Below, piece by piece: positions 51,218 to 61,308 of a stretch of DNA of 64,000 bases. The notes beneath the pieces are model-generated. The model searched no databases, had not been told where the DNA came from, and saw only the letters and a list, made by a program, of their open reading frames with translations. This stretch comes from Muriicola sp. Z0-33 (GTDB taxonomy: Bacteria; Bacteroidota; Bacteroidia; Flavobacteriales; Flavobacteriaceae): assembly GCF_026126425.1 (NCBI RefSeq), contig NZ_JAFMPW010000006.1, forward strand, positions 183,601-247,600. The letters run 5' to 3'. Position numbers and translations under genes: made by a program. The stretch's first letter is position 1; every line of letters begins with the position of its first letter.

Positions 51218-52500
51218 TGAATAAGATAATGAATCCTGAAAAATCTTCCTGGGAGACTCTCCTGGAGCGTCCAACGCAAAACCTGGACGATATTGAGGAA
51301 ATTGTAAATTCAGTTTTTCAGGAGGTAAAAGCAAAAGGGGACAAGGCTGTAAAGAATTATACAAAGCAATTTGATGGGGTTACACTAAGTAATCCTAAAG
51401 TAGGCGAGGTAGAAGTTAGCGAGGCCTGTGCAATGGTGCCGGATGCTCTTAAAAAAGCTATCAACGCAGCCAAAAACAACATCGAAAAATTCCACGGGGC
51501 GCAAAGGACTACTAAAATAGAAGTAGAGACCACCCGCGGGGTACAATGCTGGCAGGAAAAAAGGCCTATTCAGAAAGTAGGATTGTATATTCCGGGAGGG
51601 ACAGCCCCATTATTTTCGACAATATTAATGTTGGCGGTACCAGCGGGCCTGGCGGGATGTAATCAAATAGTATTGGTTTCTCCACCTGACAAAAATGGGA
51701 AGATTCACCCGGCAATTTTGTATACCGCCCAATTATGTGGCATTGAGGAAATATACAAAATAGGAGGTATACAGGCGATAGCGGCGCTGACCTTTGGCAC
51801 GGAAACAGTACCATCTGTTTATAAAATTTTTGGTCCTGGCAACCAATATGTTACGGTGGCTAAACAAATTGCAACCAAACACGGAGTTGGGATAGATATG
51901 CCGGCTGGCCCAAGTGAACTCCTGGTAGTTGCAGACCGGAGCGCCAATGCATCCTTTATTGCATCAGATTTACTAAGCCAGGCAGAACATGGTACGGATA
52001 GTCAGGTTATTCTTGTTACTACTTCCGAAAAATTAATGCAGGAAGTGGAAGCAGAAATTGCCGTGCAAATTGAAGATTTACCCAGGAAGAAGATTGCCGA
52101 AAAAGCGATTGAAAACAGTAAACTGATCTATTTAGAAAATGAATTCCTGGCCATAGAATTAATCAATAATTATGCGCCTGAACACTTGATAATTTGCAGT
52201 AATAAGGAAGATTTTTATTTAGAACAAATTAGCAATGCAGGCTCTGTGTTTATAGGTAATTATACCCCGGAAAGTGCCGGGGATTATGCTTCGGGTACTA
52301 ACCATACTTTACCAACAAATGGTTATGCAAGACAATACAGTGGCGTAAATCTTGACAGTTTTATGAAAAGCATCACCTTTCAGAAAATATCAGAGAGCGG
52401 GTTAAAAAATATTGGTCCGACCATTGAGTTGATGGCCGAAGCTGAAGGGCTTCAGGCACATAAAAATGCGGTAACCATAAGATTAAATAGTTTAAAATAG
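51214..52500 (+). CDS. hisD: histidinol dehydrogenase
   Basis: 428 residues from ATG 51214, which overlaps the hisG stop (ATGA); ATG 51217 or 51229 are alternatives. Zinc enzyme making the last two oxidations to histidine. Motifs: PIQKVGLYIPGGTAPLFSTILMLAVPA, KIFGPGNQYVTVAKQ, GIDMPAGPSELLVVAD, the zinc ligands in LSQAEHGTDSQV near 254, APEHLII near 321, and ASGTNHTLPT near 368-377. Full length. Confidence 0.96.
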   Translation: MMNKIMNPEKSSWETLLERPTQNLDDIEEIVNSVFQEVKAKGDKAVKNYTKQFDGVTLSNPKVGEVEVSEACAMVPDALKKAINAAKNNIEKFHGAQRTTKIEVETTRGVQCWQEKRPIQKVGLYIPGGTAPLFSTILMLAVPAGLAGCNQIVLVSPPDKNGKIHPAILYTAQLCGIEEIYKIGGIQAIAALTFGTETVPSVYKIFGPGNQYVTVAKQIATKHGVGIDMPAGPSELLVVADRSANASFIASDLLSQAEHGTDSQVILVTTSEKLMQEVEAEIAVQIEDLPRKKIAEKAIENSKLIYLENEFLAIELINNYAPEHLIICSNKEDFYLEQISNAGSVFIGNYTPESAGDYASGTNHTLPTNGYARQYSGVNLDSFMKSITFQKISESGLKNIGPTIELMAEAEGLQAHKNAVTIRLNSLK

Positions 52501-52559
52501 ATGTACTTCCTATTACGGTTGGATACTACATTTCTAAATGGAGATTTAAGTTAGTTTGT

Positions 52560-53612
52560 ATGAAGTCGAATTTCAACATTGATGCGCTGGTAAGGGAAAA
52601 TGTAAAATCATTACAACCTTATTCTTCCGCCAGGGACGAATTTAAAGCTTCCTGGAGTGAAGACCTTGTATTTTTAGATGCCAATGAAAATCCGTTCGAA
52701 AATGGAGTTAACCGCTATCCGGATCCTCAGCAGCACATTTTGAAATCTAAAATGGCCGAAATTAAAAACATTGAGACAGCACAAATGCTCCTGGGAAATG
52801 GGAGTGATGAAGTGTTGGATCTGCTATTTCGGGCGTTCTGTGAACCCAATGAAGACAATGTTATAACCATGCCTCCAACCTACGGTATGTACGGAGTGCT
52901 CGCAGGAATAAATGCGGTTGAGAATAGAACTGTTTTCCTGACGGATGACTTTGAGCCCAATACAGATGAAATTTTGAAAAAGGTCGATAGCAACACCAAG
53001 ATTATTTTTATTTGCTCACCGAATAACCCGACTGCAAATAGTTTTTCAGATGAGATAGTGGCAGAGATTATAGAAAAATTCAATGGCCTGGTGGTGATAG
53101 ATGAGGCGTATATCGACTTTTCTGAACATGAAAGTTGGACACGAAAATTATCGAGCTTTCCTAATTTGGTGGTAACGCAGACATTATCTAAGGCCTATGG
53201 AATGGCCGGGATTAGACTGGGAATATGCATGGCCTCTGAAGAAATAATAAATATCTTAAACAAGATAAAACCGCCTTACAATGTCAATGAACTGACACAA
53301 ACAAGGGCATTAGAACAAATTTCGAACCCTGAATTGATAGCTGCTGAAGTAGCTGATATTCTAAGGGAAAGAAAGCTCTTGATTAAGGCTTTAGAACCAA
53401 TTGGATGTATAGAGCATATTTTTGACACAGATGCTAATTTCCTTCTGGTCAGGGTTGATGATGCCCAAAAACGTTATATACAGCTTATTGAAATGGGCAT
53501 AGTGGTAAGAAACAGGAGTAAGCAGCCACTTTGCAATAATACTCTGCGATTCACTGTAGGGACACCAAGTGAAAATAAAAGACTAATCAGTACCTTAAAA
53601 GCATTGGACTAA
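52560..53612 (+). CDS. hisC: histidinol-phosphate aminotransferase
   Basis: 350 residues. PLP enzyme converting imidazole acetol-phosphate to histidinol phosphate. Visible: [77 protein letters not shown], and the PLP-Lys motif [21 protein letters not shown] near 205-225. The stop codon shares one base with the hisB start (TAATG). Confidence 0.95.
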   Translation: MKSNFNIDALVRENVKSLQPYSSARDEFKASWSEDLVFLDANENPFENGVNRYPDPQQHILKSKMAEIKNIETAQMLLGNGSDEVLDLLFRAFCEPNEDNVITMPPTYGMYGVLAGINAVENRTVFLTDDFEPNTDEILKKVDSNTKIIFICSPNNPTANSFSDEIVAEIIEKFNGLVVIDEAYIDFSEHESWTRKLSSFPNLVVTQTLSKAYGMAGIRLGICMASEEIINILNKIKPPYNVNELTQTRALEQISNPELIAAEVADILRERKLLIKALEPIGCIEHIFDTDANFLLVRVDDAQKRYIQLIEMGIVVRNRSKQPLCNNTLRFTVGTPSENKRLISTLKALD

Positions 53613-54748
53613 TGGGAAAAAAAGTACTATTCATAGATAGGGACGGCACAATAATTAAGGAGCCCGAGGATGAACAAATTGATAGTTTTGAGAAGTTGGA
53701 ATTCTATCCAAAAGCGTTTGCTTTCCTTGGTAAAATAGCCAGAGAACTCAATTTTGAACTCGTTATGATAACCAATCAGGATGGACTTGGAACTGAAATT
53801 TTTCCGGAGGCATCTTTCTGGCCTGTTCATAATTTTATAGTAAAGGCCTTTGAAAATGAAGGAGTGGAGTTTAAGGAGATTTTTATAGATAGGACTTTCC
53901 CAAAAGACAATGCCGATACCAGAAAGCCGGGAACAGGAATGTTGACCAGCTATTTTGACAATGCGTATGACCTGGGTGCTTCATATGTAATTGGAGACAG
54001 GCTTACAGATATAGAACTGGCCAAAAATCTCGGAGCCAGGGGTATATTTATGAATGATAATACTCAGCTTGGGGTAGAAGAGATCACAGTGGAGAAAAAG
54101 GAACTGTCTAACTATATAGCGTTGGAGAGTAATGATTGGGAGAAAATATACGAGTTTTTAAAAGTGGAATCCCGTATTGCTGAAATTTCCAGAAAGACCA
54201 AAGAGACAGATGTTTTTATAAAGTTAAATCTGGATGGCAGCGGAAATAGCGACATTAAAACCGGACTTGCTTTTTTTGATCATATGTTAGATCAGCTTGC
54301 CAGACACGGGCAAATGGATCTTGAAATCAAGGTCAAAGGAGATTTGGAGGTAGATGAGCACCATACTATTGAAGATACGGCAATTGCCCTTGGAGAAGTT
54401 TTTCACAAAACCCTGGGAAATAAATTAGGGATAGAGCGCTACGGGTTCTGCCTGCCAATGGATGATAGTCTGGCGCAGGTTGCCATAGATTTTGGCGGCC
54501 GTAATTGGTTGGTTTGGGAAGCAGAATTCAATAGGGAAAAGGTAGGGGACATGCCCACAGAAATGTTTCATCATTTCTTTAAATCTTTTACAGATGGCGC
54601 AAAGGCCAATCTAAATGTTAAAGTTGAAGGGGCCAATGAACACCACAAGATCGAAGCCGTGTTCAAGGCTTTTGCCAAAGCCATAAAAATGGCGGTAAGA
54701 CGCGATGTGGAAAAAATGATTTTACCCAGTACAAAGGGAATGTTGTAA
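53612..54748 (+). CDS. hisB: bifunctional histidinol-phosphatase / imidazoleglycerol-phosphate dehydratase
   Basis: 378 residues. The N-terminal HAD phosphatase (about 1-165) has [38 protein letters not shown] and [20 protein letters not shown]. The zinc-loop Cys/His residues found in the E. coli enzyme between these last two parts are absent ([17 protein letters not shown]). The C-terminal IGP dehydratase (about 185-378) has [41 protein letters not shown] and its repeat [41 protein letters not shown]. Both activities should be intact. Confidence 0.95.
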   Translation: MGKKVLFIDRDGTIIKEPEDEQIDSFEKLEFYPKAFAFLGKIARELNFELVMITNQDGLGTEIFPEASFWPVHNFIVKAFENEGVEFKEIFIDRTFPKDNADTRKPGTGMLTSYFDNAYDLGASYVIGDRLTDIELAKNLGARGIFMNDNTQLGVEEITVEKKELSNYIALESNDWEKIYEFLKVESRIAEISRKTKETDVFIKLNLDGSGNSDIKTGLAFFDHMLDQLARHGQMDLEIKVKGDLEVDEHHTIEDTAIALGEVFHKTLGNKLGIERYGFCLPMDDSLAQVAIDFGGRNWLVWEAEFNREKVGDMPTEMFHHFFKSFTDGAKANLNVKVEGANEHHKIEAVFKAFAKAIKMAVRRDVEKMILPSTKGML

Positions 54749-54824
54749 ATGAACTTAAAGTGTTCCACCATACAGACGACAAATAGTTCATTAGCAGTGA
54801 GGAGTCTCACTAAATTCAGAATCA

Positions 54825-55409
54825 ATGAAAATTGTAATAATAAATTACGGCGCAGGTAATATTCAAAGCATAAAGTTTGCCATAGAGCGGCTAGGCTATG
54901 AGGCCTACCTAAGCGACGATCCTCAGGAAATTATTGCGGCCGATAAAGTAATTTTCCCCGGAGTTGGTGAGGCAAGTAGTGCAATGAGGAAGTTAAATAA
55001 TAGCGGACTCAAGCAAATAATCAGAGACCTTAAACAGCCTGTCCTGGGGATATGTCTGGGAATGCAACTTATGTGTAATTATTCTGAGGAAGGTAGCACG
55101 GAAGGCCTGGGGATTTTTGATATAGATGTACTTAGGTTTTCTAATGCAGTAAAAGTTCCACAGATAGGATGGAACCAGATAAGCCAACTAAAAACACCTC
55201 TTTTTGAAGGGATACGGGATAAGGAATATGTGTATTTAGTTCATAGTTATTACGCCCCGGTTTGTAAGGATACCATTGCAATATCGGAATATGAGCTCCC
55301 TTATAGCGCAGCTTTGGGCAGGGACAATTTTTACGGCACACAATTCCATCCCGAAAAGAGCAGTTCTCCCGGGGAAAAGATGTTGAAGAATTTTTTAGAA
55401 AAAATATGA
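54825..55409 (+). CDS. hisH: imidazole glycerol phosphate synthase, glutaminase subunit
   Basis: 194 residues. Class I glutamine amidotransferase feeding ammonia to HisF. Motifs: VIINYGAGNIQSIKFAIERLGY at the start, KVIFPGVGEASSAM, the nucleophile Cys in VLGICLGMQLMCNYSEEG near 78, and the His/Glu pair in YGTQFHPEKSSSPG near 175-185. The 76-base gap after hisB is the largest in this part of the operon. Confidence 0.96.
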   Translation: MKIVIINYGAGNIQSIKFAIERLGYEAYLSDDPQEIIAADKVIFPGVGEASSAMRKLNNSGLKQIIRDLKQPVLGICLGMQLMCNYSEEGSTEGLGIFDIDVLRFSNAVKVPQIGWNQISQLKTPLFEGIRDKEYVYLVHSYYAPVCKDTIAISEYELPYSAALGRDNFYGTQFHPEKSSSPGEKMLKNFLEKI

Positions 55410-55412
55410 ATC

Positions 55413-55820
55413 ATGAATTGCAGCATTTCCACAAATAAAGACAAATTAGATGTGATGGCGATTTATGAATATATACACATAAAATCGTATTGGGGTAAGA
55501 ATCGGACATTAGAGGACGTACAGCTCTCCATAGACAATAGTCTTTGTTTTGGAATGTATGATCAGAATGATAAACAAATAGGGTTTGCGAGAGTTGTTAC
55601 AGACTTTGTTGTGTTTGCATATTTGATGGATGTGATTATTTTCCCGGAGGTTCAGGGTAAGGGATATGGGAAACAACTTATGCGCTTCATTTTGAAACAT
55701 AAGTCCCTTAAAAAAGTGCAGACTTTTGCTCTTAAGACCAGGGACGCTCAAGGGTTGTATACACCATTTGGGTTTCAAAGCGTGGGGAACTCAAAGCTGT
55801 GGATGGCCATGGATAGCTAA
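55413..55820 (+). CDS. GNAT-family N-acetyltransferase inside his operon
   Basis: 135 residues. Acetyl-CoA-dependent acyltransferase fold: [39 protein letters not shown] (about 50-88) contains the V/I-x-x-x-x-GxGxG/A pyrophosphate loop as [11 protein letters not shown], and [23 protein letters not shown] is the usual C-terminus. It starts 3 bases after hisH and ends 17 bases before hisA, so it is an operon member. It has no known place in histidine synthesis; substrate unknown. Confidence 0.9.
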   Translation: MNCSISTNKDKLDVMAIYEYIHIKSYWGKNRTLEDVQLSIDNSLCFGMYDQNDKQIGFARVVTDFVVFAYLMDVIIFPEVQGKGYGKQLMRFILKHKSLKKVQTFALKTRDAQGLYTPFGFQSVGNSKLWMAMDS

Positions 55821-55837
55821 GTTTATTTATAGATGTT

Positions 55838-56614
55838 ATGAGAATAATACCGGCGATAGATATTATAGAAGGAAAATGTGTCAGGCTCTCTAAAGGGGAT
55901 TATAGCACCAAAAAAATATATAATGAGCGCCCTTTGGAAGTAGCCAGAGAATTTGAGGCCAATGGTATTCAGTACCTGCATTTGGTAGATCTTGATGGGG
56001 CTAAATCCAGGCATATTGTAAATCATAAAGTACTGGAGGAGATTGCTTCTAAAACCAATCTCAAGATAGATTTTGGCGGGGGGCTTAAAACTAATGAAGA
56101 CCTTAGAATAGCTTTTGAAAGCGGGGCCGATCAGATTACCGGAGGAAGCATTGCCGTAAGCGATAAAGAAACTTTTAAAACCTGGATCGCTGGTTATGGT
56201 CCTGATAAAATAATACTGGGAGCAGATGCGCTAGATGAGAAAGTTGCAGTTTCCGGCTGGCAAAAGGAATCCGGAGAAGATTTACTGCCTTTTATAAAAT
56301 CTTACCTAAAGCAAGGAATTAAATATGTCATTTGCACCGATATCAGTAAAGATGGGATGTTGCAGGGACCATCTTTTGATTTGTATAAAAAGATTATTGA
56401 TCAAACGGCTATAAACAAGACAACTGTAGGATTAAGTGGGGTGGAGGACCAGAAAGTACCTGGTTTAAAACTCATCGCCAGTGGGGGAATTTCCTCCTTT
56501 GACGAACTGCCCCAGCTTAAAGAAATAGGTTGTGATGGGGTAATAATAGGAAAAGCCATTTACGAGAATAGAATAACATTAAAACAGTTGCAAGACTATA
56601 TTATAAGGCTATGA
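55838..56614 (+). CDS. hisA: ProFAR isomerase
   Basis: 258 residues, a little longer than the usual 240-245. Beta-alpha barrel isomerase. Catalytic Asp8 in [20 protein letters not shown] and the second Asp near 166 in [17 protein letters not shown] are present. Between FDLYKKI and [15 protein letters not shown] there is an insertion of about 15-18 residues ([18 protein letters not shown]) not usual for the family. It overlaps the next gene by 4 bases (ATGA). Confidence 0.95.
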   Translation: MRIIPAIDIIEGKCVRLSKGDYSTKKIYNERPLEVAREFEANGIQYLHLVDLDGAKSRHIVNHKVLEEIASKTNLKIDFGGGLKTNEDLRIAFESGADQITGGSIAVSDKETFKTWIAGYGPDKIILGADALDEKVAVSGWQKESGEDLLPFIKSYLKQGIKYVICTDISKDGMLQGPSFDLYKKIIDQTAINKTTVGLSGVEDQKVPGLKLIASGGISSFDELPQLKEIGCDGVIIGKAIYENRITLKQLQDYIIRL

Positions 56615-57126
56615 AAAAAGCAAATGAACTGCGACAGGAAATTATTGAAAATGCGCTTTATAGGTTAGATGAGAGCACCAGAATGATCCGAAGCAGCCTT
56701 TCTTTTCTGCAGGAGGAGGATATTTGGAAGAAGCCTAATCCCAACTCCAATAGTGTAGGAAATTTAATCCTCCACCTTTGCGGTAATATGCATCAGTATG
56801 TATTGGCAGCTTTAGGAAACACTGAGGACATCAGAGAACGCGATAGCGAGTTTTCCTCAGAACCAGGTCTTTCGTCATCAGCGCTAATTGATATGCTTCA
56901 AAGAAAGGTAGATAAAGTAAAAGAGACCATCAGTTCCTGTACGTTAAAAAATATGCTATTTAGACGAAAGGTACAGGGGTTTAATTTATCCGGAGCAGGT
57001 ATAATAATGCATGTAGTGGAGCACTATTCTTATCATACCGGACAGATAGCATACTGGACAAAAATTTTAAAAGATCAGGACCTTGGATTTTATGATGGGA
57101 TCGATTTAACCACAAAAAACAATTGA
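56611..57126 (+). CDS. DinB-family protein inside his operon
   Basis: 171 residues, predicted four-helix bundle. Candidate metal ligands: His in [23 protein letters not shown] near 50-60, and [16 protein letters not shown] near 135-150. It overlaps hisA by 4 bases and ends 5 bases before the hisF start, so its translation is tied to the operon. Not related closely to the other DinB protein at 19598-20113 apart from the fold. No known role in histidine synthesis. Confidence 0.88.
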   Translation: MKKANELRQEIIENALYRLDESTRMIRSSLSFLQEEDIWKKPNPNSNSVGNLILHLCGNMHQYVLAALGNTEDIRERDSEFSSEPGLSSSALIDMLQRKVDKVKETISSCTLKNMLFRRKVQGFNLSGAGIIMHVVEHYSYHTGQIAYWTKILKDQDLGFYDGIDLTTKNN

Positions 57127-57131
57127 TAAAA

Positions 57132-57887
57132 ATGTTGGCAAAAAGAATCATTCCTTGTCTCGATATCAAAAATGGCCGTACCGTAAAGGGCGTAAATTTT
57201 GTTGACCTAAGAGATGCCGGAGACCCTGTGGAGCTCGCTGATATATACGCAAGAGAAGGGGCAGATGAACTAGTGTTTCTAGATATTTCAGCAACAGAAG
57301 AACGCAGAAAAACCCTTGCTGAACTTGTTTATCATGTAGCCGAAAAAGTTAATATTCCATTTACTGTTGGCGGAGGCATTTCGTCTGTTGAAGATGTGGA
57401 TGTCTTGCTGCATAACGGTGCAGACAAAGTATCTATTAACTCCTCGGCCGTAAAAAATCCACAATTGATAAATGATCTTGTCGCAAAATTTGGATCGCAA
57501 TGCATAGTTGTGGCCATTGATGCAAAGCAAATTGATGGCGAGTGGAAGGTACACCTGGTTGGAGGTAAGGTCCCTACAGAAATAGATTTGTTCAAATGGG
57601 CTAAGGAAGTAGAAGAGCGCGGAGCCGGGGAAATACTATTCACCTCAATGGACCATGACGGCACTAAAGAAGGTTTTGCGAACGAAGCCCTGGCTAAACT
57701 ATCAACTTTATTAAACATTCCCATAATTGCTTCGGGAGGAGCAGGAAATATGCAGCATTTTGTAGATACCTTTACCAGTGGAAAAGCAGATGCGGCATTG
57801 GCTGCAAGTGTTTTTCACTTTAAGGAAATGGAAATAAAACACCTCAAAGAAACATTGCAAAATAAAGGAATAGCAGTAAGATTATAA
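57132..57887 (+). CDS. hisF: imidazole glycerol phosphate synthase, cyclase subunit
   Basis: 251 residues from ATG 57132. Beta-alpha barrel partner of HisH. Family start [22 protein letters not shown] with catalytic Asp11; [31 protein letters not shown]; second catalytic Asp near 130 in [43 protein letters not shown]. The upstream TTG at 57123 adds three residues and is not preferred. Confidence 0.96.
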   Translation: MLAKRIIPCLDIKNGRTVKGVNFVDLRDAGDPVELADIYAREGADELVFLDISATEERRKTLAELVYHVAEKVNIPFTVGGGISSVEDVDVLLHNGADKVSINSSAVKNPQLINDLVAKFGSQCIVVAIDAKQIDGEWKVHLVGGKVPTEIDLFKWAKEVEERGAGEILFTSMDHDGTKEGFANEALAKLSTLLNIPIIASGGAGNMQHFVDTFTSGKADAALAASVFHFKEMEIKHLKETLQNKGIAVRL

Positions 57888-57932
57888 CGGTCCGAGCCGG
57901 GTTCTCACCGTATCGGGCAAAAATAAATACAT

Positions 57933-58538
57933 ATGAATGTAGATTTTAGTAAAACTCAGGATGGTCTTGTACCGGCCATAATACAAGACAATGTTACATC
58001 CAAAGTGCTTATGCTTGGTTATATGAACGAAGAAGCACTTACTAAAACACAGGCTACCGGGAAAGTTACTTTTTATAGCCGAAGTAAAAATCGGTTGTGG
58101 ACCAAGGGAGAAGAGAGTGGCAACTTTTTACATCTTACTGATGTTAAGCTGGACTGTGACCGCGATACTTTATTGATATCGGTGCAACCCGAAGGCCCAA
58201 CATGCCATACAGGAAGTGATACCTGCTGGGATGAAAAGAATGATCCAAATTTTGGGTTTTTAACCATTTTGGAAGAGATCATTTCTGAACGCAAGAACAA
58301 CACCCAAAACCAGAAGAGCTATGTGGCATCCCTTTTCCGGTCTGGGATCAACAAGATTGCCCAAAAAGTGGGGGAGGAAGCAGTTGAAACGGTAATAGAA
58401 GCGAAAGACGATAACGACGACTTATTTCTAAATGAAAGTGCGGATCTATTATTCCATTATCTTATTCTCCTGCAGGCCAAAGGATTCAGACTTAATGATA
58501 TCGCAGCGGTCCTGAACAGCAGGCATTCTTCATCTTAG
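57933..58538 (+). CDS. hisIE: bifunctional PRA-CH cyclohydrolase / PRA-PH pyrophosphatase
   Basis: 201 residues. HisI part (about 1-105): VLMLGYMNEEALTKTQATGKVTFYSRSKNRLWTKGEESGNFLHL, then the metal-binding DVKLDCDRDTLL and PTCHTGSDTCW. HisE part (about 110-200): FLTILEEIISERK, KIAQKVGEEAVETVIEAK and SADLLFHYLILLQAKGF. It carries out the second and third pathway steps and closes the operon. Gap after hisF is 45 bases. Confidence 0.96.
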   Translation: MNVDFSKTQDGLVPAIIQDNVTSKVLMLGYMNEEALTKTQATGKVTFYSRSKNRLWTKGEESGNFLHLTDVKLDCDRDTLLISVQPEGPTCHTGSDTCWDEKNDPNFGFLTILEEIISERKNNTQNQKSYVASLFRSGINKIAQKVGEEAVETVIEAKDDNDDLFLNESADLLFHYLILLQAKGFRLNDIAAVLNSRHSSS

Positions 58539-58574
58539 TTAAGATTTCTTAAAAATATTCTGACGCTGGTCTAA

Positions 58575-59753
58575 ATGTCTTATTTTTATAAGATGTCTAT
58601 GATTCAAAGAAAAGGTTTTAGATTTTCTGCTTTCCAGGCAAAGGAACAGTCTCCCTTCGAAAAACTTTTTGATATTTTTCAGGAACTCATTACCCATACT
58701 TCAGGCGACTTTGATGAGGCTATCGATTGGTTGCGTGAACTCGACAAAGAGTATGAACTGACAGATGACGATTATACCATAGATGATTTCATTGAAGACT
58801 TAAAGGCCAAAGGGTATATTCGCGAAGAGTTTAAAGATGGTGGTGGAGACATGAATGAAGGCGATGAGGGTGAGGAAGGATCAGGTGGCGGTAGTATCTC
58901 GATCACCGCAAAGATGGAGCGTATCATAAGACAGCGCGCTCTGGATCAGATTTTTGGCAAGCTCAAACGCAGTGGTTCCGGGAACCATAAAACAGGGAAG
59001 TCCGGACAGGGTGACGAACATACAGGAGATTTCAGGGAGTATAGATTTGGCGACGGACTAGAACAAATTTCCATGACCGAAAGCCTCAAGAATGCACAGA
59101 TTAATCATGGAATAGGAAATTTTCAATTGGGTGAAGATGATCTGGTCGTAGAAGATACACAGTACAAAGCTCAGATGAGTACGGTGTTGATGATAGATAT
59201 TAGCCATAGTATGATTTTATATGGAGAAGACCGTATAACACCTGCAAAAAAAGTGGCAATGGCCCTGGCCGAACTGATAACCACCAGGTACCCCAAGGAT
59301 ACCCTCGATATTCTGGTATTTGGTAATGATGCCTGGCCCATCGCTATTAAAGAATTACCATACCTGAAAGTGGGGCCATATCACACCAATACAGTGGCAG
59401 GGTTACAACTGGCTATGGACATGTTGAGAAGAAAAAGGAATACCAACAAACAGATCTTTATGATTACCGATGGGAAGCCAAGTTGTCTTCGAATGCCCGA
59501 TGGAGAATATTACAAAAACAGTGTTGGCCTGGACGATTTTATTGTTGAAAAGTGCTATAATATGGCCCGACAGGCAAGAAAACTTCATATTCCTATTACC
59601 ACCTTTATGATTGCTCAGGACCCGTATTTAATGCAATTTATAAGGCATTTTACGGAAGCAAACAAGGGCAAAGCTTTCTTTACCGGATTAAAGGGGCTGG
59701 GAGAAATGATTTTTGAGGATTATGAAGCCAACAGGAGAAAAAGGCTAAAATAA
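58575..59753 (+). CDS. VWA-domain protein of a MoxR-like pair
   Basis: 392 residues from ATG 58575; ATG 58593 or 58599 would also fit the conserved part (RKGFRFSAFQAKEQSPFEKLFDIFQELITHTSGDFDEAIDWLRELDKEYEL). The middle has an acidic glycine-rich linker (about 92-112). The VWA domain (about 195-375) has the MIDAS motif VLMIDISHSMILYGEDR and IFMITDGKPSCLRMPDGEYY. It is followed 4 bases later by its likely AAA+ partner. Such pairs act as chaperone-like complexes that insert metals or remodel proteins; the target is unknown. Confidence 0.88.
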   Translation: MSYFYKMSMIQRKGFRFSAFQAKEQSPFEKLFDIFQELITHTSGDFDEAIDWLRELDKEYELTDDDYTIDDFIEDLKAKGYIREEFKDGGGDMNEGDEGEEGSGGGSISITAKMERIIRQRALDQIFGKLKRSGSGNHKTGKSGQGDEHTGDFREYRFGDGLEQISMTESLKNAQINHGIGNFQLGEDDLVVEDTQYKAQMSTVLMIDISHSMILYGEDRITPAKKVAMALAELITTRYPKDTLDILVFGNDAWPIAIKELPYLKVGPYHTNTVAGLQLAMDMLRRKRNTNKQIFMITDGKPSCLRMPDGEYYKNSVGLDDFIVEKCYNMARQARKLHIPITTFMIAQDPYLMQFIRHFTEANKGKAFFTGLKGLGEMIFEDYEANRRKRLK

Positions 59754-59778
59754 AGTATTGATAAATACATTAAAAAAA

Positions 59779-61248
59779 ATGGAATTGGATTATAAGAAAA
59801 TTAAAAACCTAGGAGCACTAAAAAAAGCGGGTTACCAAAGCAAGGGAATCAGAGAAGAACTCCGCCAAAATCTGATATCCCGAATAAAAGCGGGAGAAGA
59901 GACCTTTGCAGGGGTCTGGGGTTACGAGAACTCTGTAATCCCCGAATTGGAAAGAGCCATATTATCCAGGCATAATATTAATCTTTTAGGTCTTAGAGGG
60001 CAAGCCAAGACCAGGTTGGCCAGGCTAATGGTAGACTTGCTAGACGATTGGATTCCTGTAGTTGAAGGATCTGAGATCAATGACGACCCATTAAAACCAC
60101 TGTCGCGCTATGCCAAAGAACTTATTAAGGATCAGGGAGATAGTACCCCTATTCAATGGTTGCACAAATCGGATAGATTTTATGAGAAATTAGCTACCCC
60201 GGATGTTACCGTCGCAGATCTCATTGGTGATGTTGACCCTATTAAAGCTGCTAATTTAAAACTCTCCTATGCCGATGACAGGGTGATTCATTTTGGTATG
60301 ATACCAAGGGCCAATCGCTGTATTTTTGTAATAAATGAACTTCCAGATCTTCAGGCAAGGATACAGGTTTCTCTTTTTAATATTCTGGAAGAAGGTGATA
60401 TTCAAATCAGGGGGTTTAAGCTCAGGTTACCGCTGGATATGCAATTTGTTTTTACAGCCAACCCGGAAGATTATACCAACAGAGGAAGCATAGTGACACC
60501 ACTGAAAGACAGAATAGGATCTCAGATCTTGACCCATTACCCCGAAGATATTGCGACTGCAAGGAAGATTACGGACCAGGAAGCCAGGCTCGATAACAGC
60601 CAGGTGAATATGGTCTATGTATCCGAATTGGCCAAAGACCTGTTAGAGCAGATTAGTTTTGAAGCCAGGAACAGTGAATATGTAGATGCTAAAAGTGGCG
60701 TTAGTGCGCGAACCAGTATAACTGCTTTTGAAAACTTATTAAGTACTGCCGAACGAAGGGCCCTTAAGCTGGGGGCAGATCAAACTGCCGTCCGTTTAAG
60801 CGATTTTGTAGGGGTAATTCCGGCCATTACCGGGAAAATAGAATTGGTTTATGAAGGTGAGCAGGAAGGGGCTGATGGTGTTGCATCTATATTGATTGAT
60901 GATGCTGTTAAAACCATGTTTCCAATGTATTTTCCGAAAATCAACAAGTTGGAACGAAAGGATGCCGAAACGCCTTATGACGAATTGTTACATTGGTTCT
61001 TTGAAGGCAACGGATTTGAATTGCTCGATGAGCTTACTGAAGAAGAGTACAAGAGGCAGTTAGATGCCATTTCTCCTTTAAATGAACTCATTAAAGTTCA
61101 TCAACCCGATATAGACAAAAAAGACAGCTATTTTCTAAAAGAATTGCTTTTATGGGGACTTGTAGCGCACAAAAAGTTAAGCAGGCAGCGCTTTTCCGAA
61201 GGCTACCAATTTAAAGACCTTTACGGAAGTTTTATCAGTAAGTTATAA
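59779..61248 (+). CDS. AAA+ ATPase, magnesium-chelatase/MoxR-like
   Basis: 489 residues from ATG 59779 (TTG 59758 would add seven). Walker A: NLLGLRGQAKTRLARLMVDLL near 71-90. The Walker B position reads CIFVINELPDLQARIQVSLFNILEEGDIQIRGFKLRLPLDMQFVFTANPEDYTNRG, with Asn-Glu where Asp-Glu is usual. The sensor region (FTANPEDYTNRGSIVTPLKDRIGSQI) and VSARTSITAFENLL helical lid follow; the last 100 residues are helical. It pairs with the VWA protein upstream. No chlorophyll or cobalamin chelatase H subunit is near. Confidence 0.88.
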   Translation: MELDYKKIKNLGALKKAGYQSKGIREELRQNLISRIKAGEETFAGVWGYENSVIPELERAILSRHNINLLGLRGQAKTRLARLMVDLLDDWIPVVEGSEINDDPLKPLSRYAKELIKDQGDSTPIQWLHKSDRFYEKLATPDVTVADLIGDVDPIKAANLKLSYADDRVIHFGMIPRANRCIFVINELPDLQARIQVSLFNILEEGDIQIRGFKLRLPLDMQFVFTANPEDYTNRGSIVTPLKDRIGSQILTHYPEDIATARKITDQEARLDNSQVNMVYVSELAKDLLEQISFEARNSEYVDAKSGVSARTSITAFENLLSTAERRALKLGADQTAVRLSDFVGVIPAITGKIELVYEGEQEGADGVASILIDDAVKTMFPMYFPKINKLERKDAETPYDELLHWFFEGNGFELLDELTEEEYKRQLDAISPLNELIKVHQPDIDKKDSYFLKELLLWGLVAHKKLSRQRFSEGYQFKDLYGSFISKL

Positions 61249-61251
61249 TTC

Positions 61252-61280
61252 AAAAAAACCCTGACTATTACATCAGGGTT
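61252..61280 (-). terminator. intrinsic terminator after the histidine kinase gene
   Basis: An 8-bp stem (AACCCTGA / TCAGGGTT), 8-base loop, and seven T on the minus strand. It may also halt transcripts from the convergent AAA+ gene, though the T run is on the minus side. Confidence 0.8.
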
Positions 61281-61308
61281 CTCCGCTCTCATAGCAATTA
61301 TTTTCCCT

